Source: Chrysophaeum taylorii (lineage: Eukaryota > Sar > Pelagophyceae > Pelagomonadales > Pelagomonadaceae). From it: a stretch of DNA of 64,000 nucleotides. Made by a program: the position numbers and the translations under genes. Under the pieces are notes generated by a model. That model did not search any database, was not told where the DNA came from, and worked only from the letters and a program-made list of their open reading frames with translations. Location of the stretch: assembly GCA_029834535.1 (NCBI GenBank), contig JAQMWT010000011.1, positions 124,001-188,000 on the forward strand, written 5' to 3'. This document shows positions 41,365-50,483 of the stretch, one piece after another; position 1 is the stretch's first letter; every line of letters begins with the position of its first letter.

Positions 41365-41460
41365 TGTTACGAATGGAATGAGGCGTGAGACTAGCGATAA
41401 GAGAAAGACGTATGGATACTGGATACGTGGTGTAGGGGTAAGTGTCATAGCTTCCTTACA
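41365..41460 (-). repeat. 5' LTR of copia copy C
   Basis: 96 bp, begins TGTAAGGAAGC (G to A change at the terminus region) and ends CGTAACA before the primer-binding site. Confidence 0.88.
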
Positions 41461-41545
41461 AACAAACAAACAAACAAACAAACAAACAAACAAACAAACA
41501 AACAAACAAACAGACAGACTAACATCTGTCGATTAGTAGTAAGGA
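41461..41545 (-). repeat. (AAAC)n microsatellite and Helitron-like 5' terminus
   Basis: About 13 AAAC units, then CAGACAGACTAACATCTGTC GATTAGTAGTAAGGA. On the minus strand this is TCCTTACTACTAATCGACAG, the 5' end of the units at 50,484 and 51,507, whose next bases are also GTTT/GTCT repeats. So the microsatellite appears to be an expanded part of that element. Confidence 0.65.
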
Positions 41546-41560
41546 TTTTTTTTTTTTAGG

Positions 41561-41561
41561 C

Positions 41562-41629
<68 letters not shown>

Positions 41630-41662
41630 AGTCTGTCTGTCTGTCTGTCTGTCTATCTGTCT
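41561..41662. repeat. (CTGT)n microsatellite
   Basis: About 25 units with two interruptions (CAGT, CTAT). Lies between copia C and D. Confidence 0.9.
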
Positions 41663-41677
41663 CAAAAAGAAGAATCT

Positions 41678-41773
41678 TGTTGCGAATGGAATGAGGCGTT
41701 AGACTAGCGATAAGGGAAAGACGCATGGATACTGGATACGTGGTGCAGGCGTAAGTGTCATAGCTTCCTCACA
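41678..41773 (-). repeat. 3' LTR of copia copy D
   Basis: 96 bp, ends CGCAACA on the minus strand instead of CGTAACA. Confidence 0.85.
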
Positions 41774-41950
41774 CAGGTGCTGGAAAAGAAAGAAAAGGAA
41801 AAAGGGGTAAGTGAGGTCTTCACACAGGTGCTGGAAAGAGAAAGAAAAGGAAAAAGGGGTAAGTGAGACGCTCACAGAGGAGAAGCTTTGAGGAAGACGT
41901 CATAGAGGCAGTGTGGCAAGAAAGAAAAACAACAGAGATCAGGGCGAAGA

Positions 41951-43669
41951 TCACGAAGTGAGGTAAAGAGCACGAAGCCGGAGGAAGGAAGGAGCTTCCG
42001 TACTGCGGATGAAAATGTCGCTAAGATTGTGAAGGCGGGGTATGTGTTTGAGATCAATGATGTGGTTGCGCTGATATTCGGCGGTACTGTAAAAGCGAAT
42101 GTCAATATGGCGGGTGCGCCGTGTGAGACACTGGAGACGGACTTGGGTGACGGTGGTGCTATTATCAACATACATTGGGACCGTGTGACGAGGGAGATCA
42201 AAGTCATCAAAAATTTTGAGAAGCCAAGAGAGCTCAGCAGTAGCAGCGTAAAGAGCGAGCAATTCAGCTTCAAAAGAAGAGCGGGCAAGTAAGTACTGCG
42301 AGCGGGCGCAGTAGGCTATCATAGAGCCAGCAAGGAGAAAACAAAAACCAGTTGTAGAGTGGCGGTCATCAGGGTCGTCGGCCCAGCTGGAGTCGGAATA
42401 ACCACAGAGATGAAGGGTAGAATCGCGACCGAGAACAAGGGCAAGATCGTGAGAGCCATTGAGATAACGCAGAGTGGGAGATAAAGCGTGCCAAGCGTGC
42501 CAGTGGGGTTTACCAGGATTGTGGGGAAAACGCGCACACTGATTGACGGACCAAGTGATATCAGGGCGAGTCATGATGGAGATGAAGAGGACACAGCCAA
42601 CAATACGGCGAAAGGGGATGCGTGCCATGAAAATGTGATCTGGAGAACCAGGAGTAGGACAATCAGCCGCAGAAAGATGAAGACCTTTGGGAGCGGGAGT
42701 GAGTTCGGGTTTACTGTTGATGAAGCGATGTTCGGTAAGGATTTCACGGATAGCATGGGATTGGTCAAGAGTGAGGGTTCTCCTAGGGCGATCACGCGTA
42801 ATGCGAAGACCAACATAAGAGGTGAGATCAAGTTCATTGACGTCAGTGAAAGCGCGGAAACGGAGGAAAAAGGCTTGGTAATGGCTAATGCAATGACGAG
42901 GGTGCGCCACAAGAAGATCATCAACGACCAAAACGAGACGTAGCACGACGGTAGAATTGAGCACGAGCTTGTAGTGGCAAGTGTCACCAGATCCGCGGAC
43001 GAAGCCACAATCATTGAGAAGGAAGCGTTCCAAATAAAGCCACCAATTGCGACAAGCTTGTTTGCAACCATACCAAGAGCGACGGAGTTTGTAAACGATC
43101 TTGGAACCATCGGTGGGTTGGCGAGGAGCATAGCCTTCGGGTGGCCAGACATAGATGTCTTCGTCAATGGGAGCTTGAATAAAAGCGGGGCTGACATCGA
43201 ACTTGTGCAAATCCCAGTCATGAACAGCGACAAAGGTTAGAAAGACACGTATCGTGACGATGATAGCAACCGGTGAGTAGGTGTCATGATAATCAATGCC
43301 GTGAACCTGGGTGTAACCGCGGACGACGAGGCGAGCCTTGTACGATTTGAAGCGGCCAGAGTCATACGTCTCGCGGAGGATCCACTTGAGGGTACAAATG
43401 TTGCCAGAAAAAGTCGAAGGAAGGCGAACCACATCCCAGCAACCAAGCTGACCAAGAGAGCTGTATTCATTAGCGATGGCTTGCAACCAGCCAGGACGCT
43501 CAGGATTGGTCGGAGCTAAAGCTTCACGTAAGTGGGTGGAAGTAATAGTAGTTTCGTCAAGGTCTGAATACTGAGACATTTCTTCGGAAGCAGAGTAATA
43601 AACGTGTGCATGGGGATCAACAAGGGTGTTAGCTAAACAAAGGGGAAGGAAGACATAATGAACTAACAA
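41951..43669 (-). CDS. Copia RT-RNase H ORF, copy D
   Basis: A 572-codon open frame: GCWDVVRLPS, ICTLKWILRETYDSGRFK, RLVVRGYTQVHGIDY, FDVSPAFIQAPIDEDIYVW, RSWYGCKQACRNWW, RLVLVVDDLLVAHPRH (VVDD), TRPDITWSVNQCARF, CGYSDSSWADDPDDRHST, SSFEAELLALYAATAELSWL, MYVDNSTTVTQV. Apart from the VVDD variant all copia RT and RNase H blocks are present. Confidence 0.8.
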   Translation of the reverse strand: MLVHYVFLPLCLANTLVDPHAHVYYSASEEMSQYSDLDETTITSTHLREALAPTNPERPGWLQAIANEYSSLGQLGCWDVVRLPSTFSGNICTLKWILRETYDSGRFKSYKARLVVRGYTQVHGIDYHDTYSPVAIIVTIRVFLTFVAVHDWDLHKFDVSPAFIQAPIDEDIYVWPPEGYAPRQPTDGSKIVYKLRRSWYGCKQACRNWWLYLERFLLNDCGFVRGSGDTCHYKLVLNSTVVLRLVLVVDDLLVAHPRHCISHYQAFFLRFRAFTDVNELDLTSYVGLRITRDRPRRTLTLDQSHAIREILTEHRFINSKPELTPAPKGLHLSAADCPTPGSPDHIFMARIPFRRIVGCVLFISIMTRPDITWSVNQCARFPHNPGKPHWHAWHALSPTLRYLNGSHDLALVLGRDSTLHLCGYSDSSWADDPDDRHSTTGFCFLLAGSMIAYCARSQYLLARSSFEAELLALYAATAELSWLLKIFDDFDLPRHTVPMYVDNSTTVTQVRLQCLTRRTRHIDIRFYSTAEYQRNHIIDLKHIPRLHNLSDIFIRSTEAPSFLRLRALYLTS

Positions 43670-44934
43670 ACGAAAGCTAACAGAAGAGACATATAAAGAG
43701 TTACAGGAGGAAACAGAAGCGACAGAGGAAACAGAATCAACATCGTGACAGGAGGAAACAGAATCGCCCGTAAAAAAGTTTTTGTTGGTTGTTGTAACGC
43801 GCGTTGGTCGACTTTGCGCGGTTGGCCCCGTCTGGCGCGACGTAATGGTGCACGTTTCGTATTGTCCGGTGACAGTGTATTCAGTGACGGTTGAGTTGTT
43901 TCAGGGGTGATCAGTCCCGATAAGGCCGGCTCCGGAGCATCAAAAACAGAAGACATGGGGGCCACGGCGGAAGATAAACGAGGGTCGTAATAAAATAAGT
44001 CAGGAAAACGAGAATCCACTAGAGGCGGAGGAAGGGGTTGAGAGGACAGTGACTTACGCAGAGCGAAATTTTCGTCAAAAACAACATCAATCGAGGTGTG
44101 GATGACAGGAGCTGTGGGGCGTTGAAGCAATATGCGATATCCAGGGCCTGCAGAGGGATACCCAATGAAGATGCCGGTTATAGCTTTGGTAGGCCATTTG
44201 TTGCCAGTAAGAATTGCAGCGGGACAGCCCCAAACACGAAGAAAATCGACACGAGGGAGAGTTTCATGTAGCATTTCATATGGCGTCATATATCCAGGAT
44301 TAGAGGCATTTGGCATACGCTCGGAGATGAAGCCAGCCGCTTCCATGGCCCAACGCCAAAAATCAGGTGGACGGTGCGCATGTACCAAAAGAGTGCGAGT
44401 AATATCAGCGGTTGCGCGATGAGAGCGTTCCACAACACCGGAAAAAGCGTGCGCCTGTGAAGTTTTTTGGACTGAGCTGCAGGAGCGCGTTTAAGCGCAA
44501 TGTTGTTGCCCAGACAGAAGGTTTCGAATTGGCCCATAAGAGAGCGGTCACGATCGGTGTAGATGAGGGCAATGCGATATCCGAATGGGCGAACCACGGT
44601 AGACAGAAAAAGTTCGAGTTGACGAGCGTTCGTAAGGGCATCGTGTCGTGGAGCAAAGTAAGGCGTGCGGCGGCGCGTATGATCATCGACAAACGTGAGG
44701 ATCGCGCGATCTTGATATATGAAGGATGGGACGCCGGCAAACATGAGATCGGCGTGGATAATAAAAAAGGTAGGGCGCAACGGCACGTGGACGAGACAAA
44801 GGCTCGGAGGAAGGAGGCGAAGTGGAAGCGGAAGCATGAGCTTTACGTTGGCCAACATGCGCAGCATGCATTTTACCGAGAGCACAAGCAGGACAAAACC
44901 CATAACCCCGAGGTCGTTCGATCGAAACGAACAC
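43663..44934 (-). pseudogene. Copia integrase, copy D (frameshifted)
   Basis: Starts with the zinc-finger end CPACALGKMHAAHVGQRKAH, then HADLMFAGVP, YTDRDRSLMG, and after a one-base insertion near 44,465 (run of T) the continuation VERSHRATADITRTLLVHA. The GKGY-like C-terminal block (GIFIGYPSAGPGYRILL) follows. D, D and E are all present, in two frames. Confidence 0.75.
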
Positions 44935-44943
44935 CTGCTACCA

Positions 44944-45048
44944 TGTTAGGAATGGAATGAGGCGTTAGACTAGCGATAAGAGAAAGAGACGTATGGAGAT
45001 ACTGGATACGTGGTGGTGCAGGGGTAAGTAAGTCATAGCATCCTCACA
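44944..45048 (-). repeat. 5' LTR of copia copy D
   Basis: 105 bp; ends CCTAACA before the primer-binding site. Its right edge lies about 95 bp before the start codon of the 5-phosphatase gene. Confidence 0.85.
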
Positions 45049-45143
45049 AAAAACTGGAGGAAAAATGTGAGTTGTGTGGTTCGACCCCGGCAGGTTAGGG
45101 TTATTTTAATCGTAAGAAGAAAAAATTCCAACAAACAGCAACA

Positions 45144-46668
45144 ATGGAAGAGCCTCATTATTATTATCCAGCGCTGCGACGAGACGTGGACTATTGGGGA
45201 AAGGGTCCCCACCAGCGGCGGATCCACCACTCGCGGCTCGTCGCGGAGGACGGAGAGGGACGGTGCACGTCGCGGGTAAGGGATCTTAGGAGCGTCATGA
45301 CGCGACCCGAGGGCTCGTCGCTGCGGGTGATGTCGACGACCTTCAACGTCGGGAACCGACGAGTGAACGATGCGGAGATGTCCAAGTGGCTCGCCAAGTG
45401 CGAGCACTGCGACGTCGTGGCCGTCGCGCTCCAGGAAGCGAATTATCTCTCGAGTTCGCAGAAGCGAGGCTTGGCGGTGATCGCGGGGTGCACCGTCGCG
45501 GGGCTCGCGGGACCGTTTGGAATTGGCGCGGGGCTCGCCCTCGGGACCACGACGGCGGGCGCCATGGTGGTGCACTCGCACGTCATGCCAAAGATCCGCC
45601 GCGCAATCCATAAACGAAATCCACGAATACCCGACGTCGAACGAGCTCGTTCGCCGTTGCTCTCCGACAGCGACGACGAGGCGCCGCAGAAAGGGAGCGA
45701 GGGCACGCCGATGCTGAGCCTCGCGATCGCTGCGGCGATCGACCGCCAGCTGTTCCCGCGGGGCTTCGAGAGAGCACAGTTTGTGGAATACGGCCAGATG
45801 AGACTCGTAGTGTATAGTCGGGGCGCCGCGGCCGAGAGGCGAAGCGCCAAGCACGGCATGGGCATGGCCTTCAACAAGGGCGGGCTCGCGGCGCGGGTTG
45901 CGATTTCGCGCCACGACCGGACCTTTGATCTGGTCTTTCTGGCAGCCCATCTGCCCGCCCACGAGGGCAAAAAAGATGAGCGGACGATGGCTTTGACGGA
46001 GATTTTCGTTAACCTCCAGTCCGTCTCGAGGGATGCCGACGTCACATTTCTGATGGGAGATCTTAACTACAGGCTCGATAATTCTATGCTCGACCACGCG
46101 ACCGCCTGCGCCCTGATCGACGCGCAAAAGTACGACACGCTCCACGACCGCGACGAGCTGGTCTCCGAGCTCGTGGGCCGCGACCCGGCGACCGTGCTTC
46201 GCGGCTTCGCGACACCGTCCTGCGACTTCGCCCCCACCTTCAAGTTGGTCCGCAAGCTCTCGTACCCAAAGTACTCCGAAAAGCGACTGCCAGCCTGGTG
46301 CGACCGCGTCCTCTTCAAGACTAAGTCCCACGTCGGCTTGGATTTGGAGGACTACTCCGCCGCCTTTTGCGTCTCGACTTCGGACCACAAACCCGTTACC
46401 CTCGTCGCGACCCTCCACAAGCACCCTCCCCCGGCGGTGCCCCCCCGTTTTCCCCCGCCCCCCGACCTCCTCACGGGCGAACCCCCCCGGCGCCAAAGGG
46501 CGGTCTCCGCTAAAATCGTCAGCCCCCCCTTTGTCGAAGCGCCGAAACCCCCCCCGCCGCCGCCGAAGCGCCCGCGCGCCGCCTTCCGCCTCAGCACCCC
46601 CCGGATGATCGCCGCCAACCGCGGCGGCTCGGCCCCCCCGGCCCTCGTCGTCGGAAGCGCCCTCCACG

Positions 46669-46711
<43 letters not shown>

Positions 46712-46730
46712 CTACCCGTATAGCAGCTAA
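45144..46730 (+). CDS. Inositol-polyphosphate 5-phosphatase (IPPc catalytic domain)
   Basis: 528 residues from the ATG at 45,144. All IPPc blocks are present in order: STTFNVGNR (about 65), VAVALQEAN (Mg-binding Glu, about 95), GMAFNKGGLAARVAI, VFLAAHLPAHEGK, TFLMGDLNYRLD, CDFAPTFKL, KRLPAWCDRVLF and STSDHKPVTL. This is an exonuclease-endonuclease-phosphatase fold that removes the 5-phosphate from phosphoinositides or soluble inositol phosphates. An insertion of about 75 residues after ALQEAN (hydrophobic AGLAGPFGIGAGLALGTTTA, then an Arg/Ser/Asp linker) could be membrane-associated. The C-terminus is Pro-rich and ends in a run of 13-15 Asp. Single exon. Convergent with the DUF1995 gene, only 9 bp apart. 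Confidence 0.9.
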
Positions 46731-46739
46731 TACTCTCGC

Positions 46740-47585
46740 CTAGTATGTTGTCTTTGTCGTTCTTTCTCCCCCTCCAAGCGCGGCCATCGCATCCTCGGCG
46801 GTGGGCGGGCGCTTCCCGGTCCACAGGGGCCCACTGCGCTTGGGGGCGAAGAGGGCGTTTTTCAGCGTGCCGACCAGGCCACCGTTTGACGATTCGTCGA
46901 GAGCGAGCGCCCAATCGCCCGGAAAGACGCGGTACGCGACCAGCTGATCGAAGAGCTCGTGATCGACTCCTCGGGGCGGCGGCGACAGCGAAAAGGCGGC
47001 CGTGAACTGCTCCCCCAGATTCCCCTCGGCGGTCGGGAACGCCGTAAGTCGAGGGAGCCTCGAATTCAGAAGAACCAACGCCGTATCTCGGCCGAGTTTT
47101 CTGTCGGCTTCAGACACCGCGGCCCGCGCCGACGCGCTCAGCGCGCCTACGACCAGCACAACGTCGCGCCGTTCCGGGAGACCTAGAGAAGGGCACCACT
47201 CGACCGTCTCCGCCACTCCAAACCCCTTCTTCGACGCCTTCTTTTTTTTCTTTCCCGGCAGCCGCGTACCTTCTTTCGCACGCTTGGCGGCAACCGGGTC
47301 CACGAACACCACCGCTGTCGTGACATCCGCGGGGAACAGCTTTTCGACAAACGCGGCGAGCGCAACGTCTCCGCGTCTCACCCGATCAGCTTCGCTCGAC
47401 GCATCTGAAGGAGGAGTCTTCTCGTCGCGCAGGGCTATCACTGCGCCAGGCGGCACTTCCACGCTCAGTCGCGACTGCCGGCTCCGCAGAGCAGCCTGCA
47501 TCCCATCGCGAATCCCGTTCGCGGCCTCCTTCATCGTCAACGCCCGAGCGGCGCCGACGAAGATGATGAGGAAACGCTTACCCAT
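46740..47585 (-). CDS. DUF1995 (LPA3-like) protein, predicted plastid
   Basis: 281 residues from the ATG at 47,585; the frame is open further upstream but without an ATG. N-terminus MGKRFLIIFVGAARALT is a signal peptide, as needed for plastid import in algae with secondary plastids. Body matches the DUF1995 pattern: EAANGIRDGMQAALRSRQSRLSVEVPPG, VEKLFPADVTTAVVFVDPVAAKRA, a Lys-rich loop, DVVLVVGALSASARAAV, ALVLLNSRLP, and a C-terminal YRVFPGDWALAL block. In plants LPA3-type DUF1995 proteins help photosystem II assembly. That role here is inference. Confidence 0.7.
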   Translation of the reverse strand: MGKRFLIIFVGAARALTMKEAANGIRDGMQAALRSRQSRLSVEVPPGAVIALRDEKTPPSDASSEADRVRRGDVALAAFVEKLFPADVTTAVVFVDPVAAKRAKEGTRLPGKKKKKASKKGFGVAETVEWCPSLGLPERRDVVLVVGALSASARAAVSEADRKLGRDTALVLLNSRLPRLTAFPTAEGNLGEQFTAAFSLSPPPRGVDHELFDQLVAYRVFPGDWALALDESSNGGLVGTLKNALFAPKRSGPLWTGKRPPTAEDAMAALGGGERTTKTTY

Positions 47586-48284
47586 TTGTTTTGTTCGTGC
47601 CTCACAGAAGGGTTGTGTGTGGAGTATATACACCTACGCGACCAAAAAGGCGAAGACGGCAACCTGCAGCAGAGCCGCAGCCTAGCCCCCGCCGGTCCGA
47701 GGCTGTTGCATATGATGACACGCTCGCTGCAGGGGATTGACGAGCGAGCGAGCGAGCGAGCGAGCGAGCGAGCTCTCGGTGCGACGCGTTTTTAGATCCG
47801 AAACTCGGCTCTCTCTGGTGGCTTGATCCATTTGGAAGACTTGCCTCGAGCACTCCATTGGGCCACGCAAAAAAAAAAGTCGGGAAACCTTTGCAAGACA
47901 GGTGCTCTCGCTTGGAGTGAGTGAGTGAGTGAGTGAGTGAGTGGTGCACGCCTGGAACCAGGCGACTCGTTTGAAAACTAAAATTACCCTTCTTCGAAGA
48001 TGAAGTGCGCGATCACGCTGCTCGACCTATGTCGCTTTTGGCGTTTTCCGATTCGCCCCTCCTTCCCGCTCGCTTGGTTCGAGCACGAGAGCGCACCAGA
48101 GTTATGTTCATGACCGCTCCCGGCTTTGGGAGAGACCCTGCCTCTTCGCAGGAGGGTAAAGACGAGTGGAGTGCGCCCATCATCAAGTTGCGCGATCGAG
48201 ATGCGGGCTGGTCGAGAGAGACAACACGCCTTAGTGGCTGGAGACAGACAGACCGACCGACCGACGGACCGACGTAGGGTTGCT
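47586..48284. other. Intergenic with microsatellites (GAGC)n and (GTGA)n
   Basis: (GAGC/GCGA)n at about 47,739-47,772 and (GTGA)n at about 47,918-47,943. A later exon of the 48,626 minus gene may lie at 48,010-48,200 but could not be fixed. Confidence 0.4.
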
Positions 48285-48626
48285 TCAAGAAATATGGACG
48301 CTGTCGTCGTCGTCCGAGTCTATACCTTTGAAGAAGGCGGCCTCGATATGGTCGCCTGCGGTGAGCTGCTCCGCGCGCGTGAAAGGAGTGTCGCTCTTCT
48401 TGTAGAATATGTCGCGCGACATGAGGGTCTCGCGAGAGAGCATTCCAGGCGCCGTTCTTTCCTCTGGTTCGCGATGGCAACAACACGACCAACTCGGCGA
48501 AATAAAGGGCACGACCATGTCGAAGGTGACGACGGGACTTTCCGGTGGACTCAGCGTCTCCGAGGGGGCGATAAAGCTGTCGACCGTCAACCGCTCCAGC
48601 GTCACGCTGCGTTCGAAAGTTGCCAT
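48285..48626 (-). CDS. Hypothetical protein, probably first exon of a longer gene
   Basis: ATG at 48,626; the sequence SVTLERLTVDSFIAPSETLS, VVTFDMVVPFISPSW and TPFTRAEQLTAGDHIEAAFF looks like a folded protein. A good donor AAAG|GTATAGACTCGG at 48,326/48,325 is followed by the same CAGCGTCC motif as in introns of the giant gene, so the frame after FFK (to 48,285) is probably intron. No family recognised. Confidence 0.4.
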   Translation of the reverse strand: MATFERSVTLERLTVDSFIAPSETLSPPESPVVTFDMVVPFISPSWSCCCHREPEERTAPGMLSRETLMSRDIFYKKSDTPFTRAEQLTAGDHIEAAFFKGIDSDDDDSVHIS

Positions 48627-48695
48627 AGCAACGGCTGAGGGTTAACTAACTCTAACTATGGAAAGTCCGTTTATTTTGTGAGTAGTAGACCGACC

Positions 48696-48755
48696 TGACC
48701 TTTCGGCGCTCCTCGTGACCTTTCGGCGCTCCTCGTGACCTTTCGGCGCTCCTCG
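48696..48755. repeat. Three tandem 20-bp repeats
   Basis: TGACCTTTCGGCGCTCCTCG three times without mismatch, just upstream of a LINE 3' tail. Confidence 0.95.
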
Positions 48756-48854
48756 TCTACAGGCCCGTGATTCCGGACCGGCTCCTGTCGGTCCGGCCTG
48801 GCTCCCATGCTCGGGAGAGGTCTGAAGTTAGTTAGTTAGTTAGTTAGTTAGTTA
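48756..48854 (+). mobile_element. LINE 3' tail with (TTAG)n
   Basis: GACCGGCTCCTGTCGGTCCG GCCTGGCTCCCATG and CGGGAGAGGTCTGAAG correspond to the tails at 59,650-59,704 and 47-1 (minus), ending in about six TTAG units. Only the last about 100 bp of the element are present. The TTAG run overlaps the 3' end of the methyltransferase gene on the other strand. Confidence 0.75.
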
Positions 48855-49564
48855 GGTAGTAGCAAGGGGTCTCCGAGGACGAGCTCGTAGAGGGGAAGGT
48901 TGTTGGTGCGATACTTAGCCTCGAAGGCCGAAAGAGGATCCCCCGTCGGGGGAAGCGAGGCGACGGCCGCGTCGCGGCTGAGGAGGCGACGGAGATTGTG
49001 GAGGGCGCGGGGCACGGTAGCTTCCTCGAGGTCCTTGACGCGATGGACGGCCTCATAAAACTCGTCGAGGTAGGTGCGCCACGACGCGCGAATAGTTATC
49101 CCGTCGCCGGCGGCGGCGAGGAGCCATGGAAAAGCCGGATGTGCGTACCATCTTCTCTTGAGGTGTTCGTTTTTTGGATAGGGATTCGGATAAAGTATGC
49201 ACGTATGTCTCACGGGAACTTGACTTTCAGACAGAAGCTTCCAAAAATCCCCGAGTTCAGCCCGCACCAATGCCCCGTTTTCGGGGGGTGGTGCCTTGGC
49301 GAGTCTCGCTTCCGACCGATCGACGCCAATGACGAAGGCGTCCGGATACATACGAGCGAGTTTACTGGTCGACTTGCCTGTCCCACACCCAGCGTCGACG
49401 ATGCACGGCCGATCAATACGATTTACGATTTTTTCGAACGCGACACGCGTGTGCCTGGCGATGGGCTTCTGGCACGCGTGTGTGAAGTGCTTCACGGCGG
49501 CTATCGCAGCGCTCTCCCTAGGTGCGCGTTCCTGGATGTGGTACATCATCGCGACCAACAGCAT
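48848..49564 (-). CDS. TrmB-like SAM-dependent methyltransferase
   Basis: About 238 residues from the ATG at 49,564 (the frame is open further upstream without ATG, so a 5' exon is possible). IVDAGCGTGKSTSKLARMYP and VIGVDRSEARL form the SAM-binding motifs; LYPNPYPKNEHLKRRWYAHP corresponds to the PDPWxKxxHxKRR block of tRNA (guanine-N7)-methyltransferases and their close relatives that carry YPNPYPK. It may methylate tRNA or a related substrate. The last codons (CCT AAC TAA) and the stop are made of the (TTAG)n tail of a LINE inserted on the other strand, so the original C-terminus has been replaced or trimmed. Confidence 0.7.
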   Translation of the reverse strand: MLLVAMMYHIQERAPRESAAIAAVKHFTHACQKPIARHTRVAFEKIVNRIDRPCIVDAGCGTGKSTSKLARMYPDAFVIGVDRSEARLAKAPPPENGALVRAELGDFWKLLSESQVPVRHTCILYPNPYPKNEHLKRRWYAHPAFPWLLAAAGDGITIRASWRTYLDEFYEAVHRVKDLEEATVPRALHNLRRLLSRDAAVASLPPTGDPLSAFEAKYRTNNLPLYELVLGDPLLLPN

Positions 49565-50483
49565 CACTCTTAGTAACCCTTTGCTAACCTTTTTGAGTTT
49601 ACTCCTCCTAGTGCCTCGCAACGCACGGTCGTCCACCCCACAATCGCAGCAGCATCTCCTGATGATGATGATGATGACAATGGCGCCGTTCCAATCCCCA
49701 TCAATACCGCGCCTGCGCAACCGCGTCGGTGGTGAAGCCGTTTGCGTCCCCAATTGCAATAATAAATAAATGCAGTCCTGCCCTTGGAGCCAACATCATC
49801 ATCCAACGCGCGCGATTACCCTTGGTCGCAACACCACATCAATAGCGACGTGATTTCCACGGGACATCTCGAAGCGGCGTCCGCGCTGACGCGGCCGGAG
49901 CGACTCGCCAGGCTTCTGTCCACTATTCCGCGGCGCGCTGCCAAAATCGAGAGTCGGACGCAACCGAGCGAGGCTGCGCTTTCCTTCCGACAGATTCCGG
50001 ATCGGCGCGCCGTCTTTTTCTGCTCTCGGGACACAACAAACCCGATCTCCCTTGCGTGAGCACCTGAGGAGTGGGCGAGCCGTCCCTCGCCGGCGAGGTC
50101 GAAGACCTCGCCGGTCTCGTTGGAAAGCAGGCCAACAACCTATAACGCAATCGATCGACTCCCGCGGGCGCGCGCTGTCTCATCAATCAAGGTCCACACG
50201 GCCATCGAACAACAACAACAACTAAATACTCGTGCAAACCGCCGCCGCAGTCCCGCACTCGATAATACGCTCGCCACCACCATTTGTTGACACCCCCATG
50301 CTGGCCTTCTTCCTAGCGGCGTAGTAGCAATGGGATCCCTGTGTAGATCGTCCAACTGCGTCTCCGGGCGGGTGTCGAGAAGAAGGCATTGTTGTTGTGT
50401 TGTCGTGTTGGTATGAAAACTCTGGCGGCGCGACGTATTCGCACCGTCGACCACAAAAAATGCTGTCCTCTGCACTCTTATTA
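49565..50483. other. Intergenic; no supported gene
   Basis: A plus frame at 49,784-50,059 (HHINSDVISTGHLEAASALT) has no motif. The perfect hairpin at 50,090-50,114 is listed separately. Confidence 0.35.
50090..50114. repeat. Perfect 11-bp hairpin
   Basis: CCGGCGAGGTC, loop GAA, GACCTCGCCGG. Eleven uninterrupted GC-rich pairs; could act at the RNA level or be the end of a small element. Confidence 0.6.

Larger units (their letters stand above)
36486..41460 (-). mobile_element. Ty1/copia LTR retrotransposon, copy C (subfamily II, with TSD)
   Basis: Minus-strand element with two 96-bp LTRs (36,486-36,581; 41,365-41,460) differing at three positions, and a perfect 5-bp target-site duplication AACAA (36,481-36,485 and 41,461-41,465). 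Primer-binding site TGGTACCAGGTG (minus, plus 41,353-41,364). Gag at 40,120-41,262, the unique subfamily II segment at 38,790-40,140, RT-RNase H at 36,759-38,489. No integrase. Therefore non-autonomous, and if mobile it was mobilised in trans by a subfamily I element such as A or D. Confidence 0.9.
41678..45048 (-). mobile_element. Ty1/copia LTR retrotransposon, copy D (gag-deleted, subfamily I)
   Basis: Minus-strand element of 3.4 kb with LTRs 41,678-41,773 (96 bp) and 44,944-45,048 (105 bp, with small insertions of repeats GTG, AG, AA). The primer-binding site TGGTAGCAGGTG (plus 44,932-44,943) is followed after about 20 bases by the integrase zinc finger, so gag and protease are completely deleted. 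Integrase, RT and RNase H remain. No matching target-site duplication (AATCT left, AAAAA right). The integrase ORF is frameshifted, the RT-RNase H ORF is open. Confidence 0.9.

Noticed and set aside
41461-41662. Regular repeats resembling a CRISPR array
   Set aside because: They are 4-bp microsatellites (AAAC)n and (CTGT)n without spacers, in a eukaryotic genome.
45033-46667. 544-codon minus-strand open frame
   Set aside because: Antisense to the 5-phosphatase, whose catalytic motifs are unambiguous. Long antisense frames are expected in GC-rich coding DNA.
48005-48277. 90-codon plus-strand frame
   Set aside because: Overlaps the probable downstream part of the minus-strand gene and runs into a (GACC)n tract.
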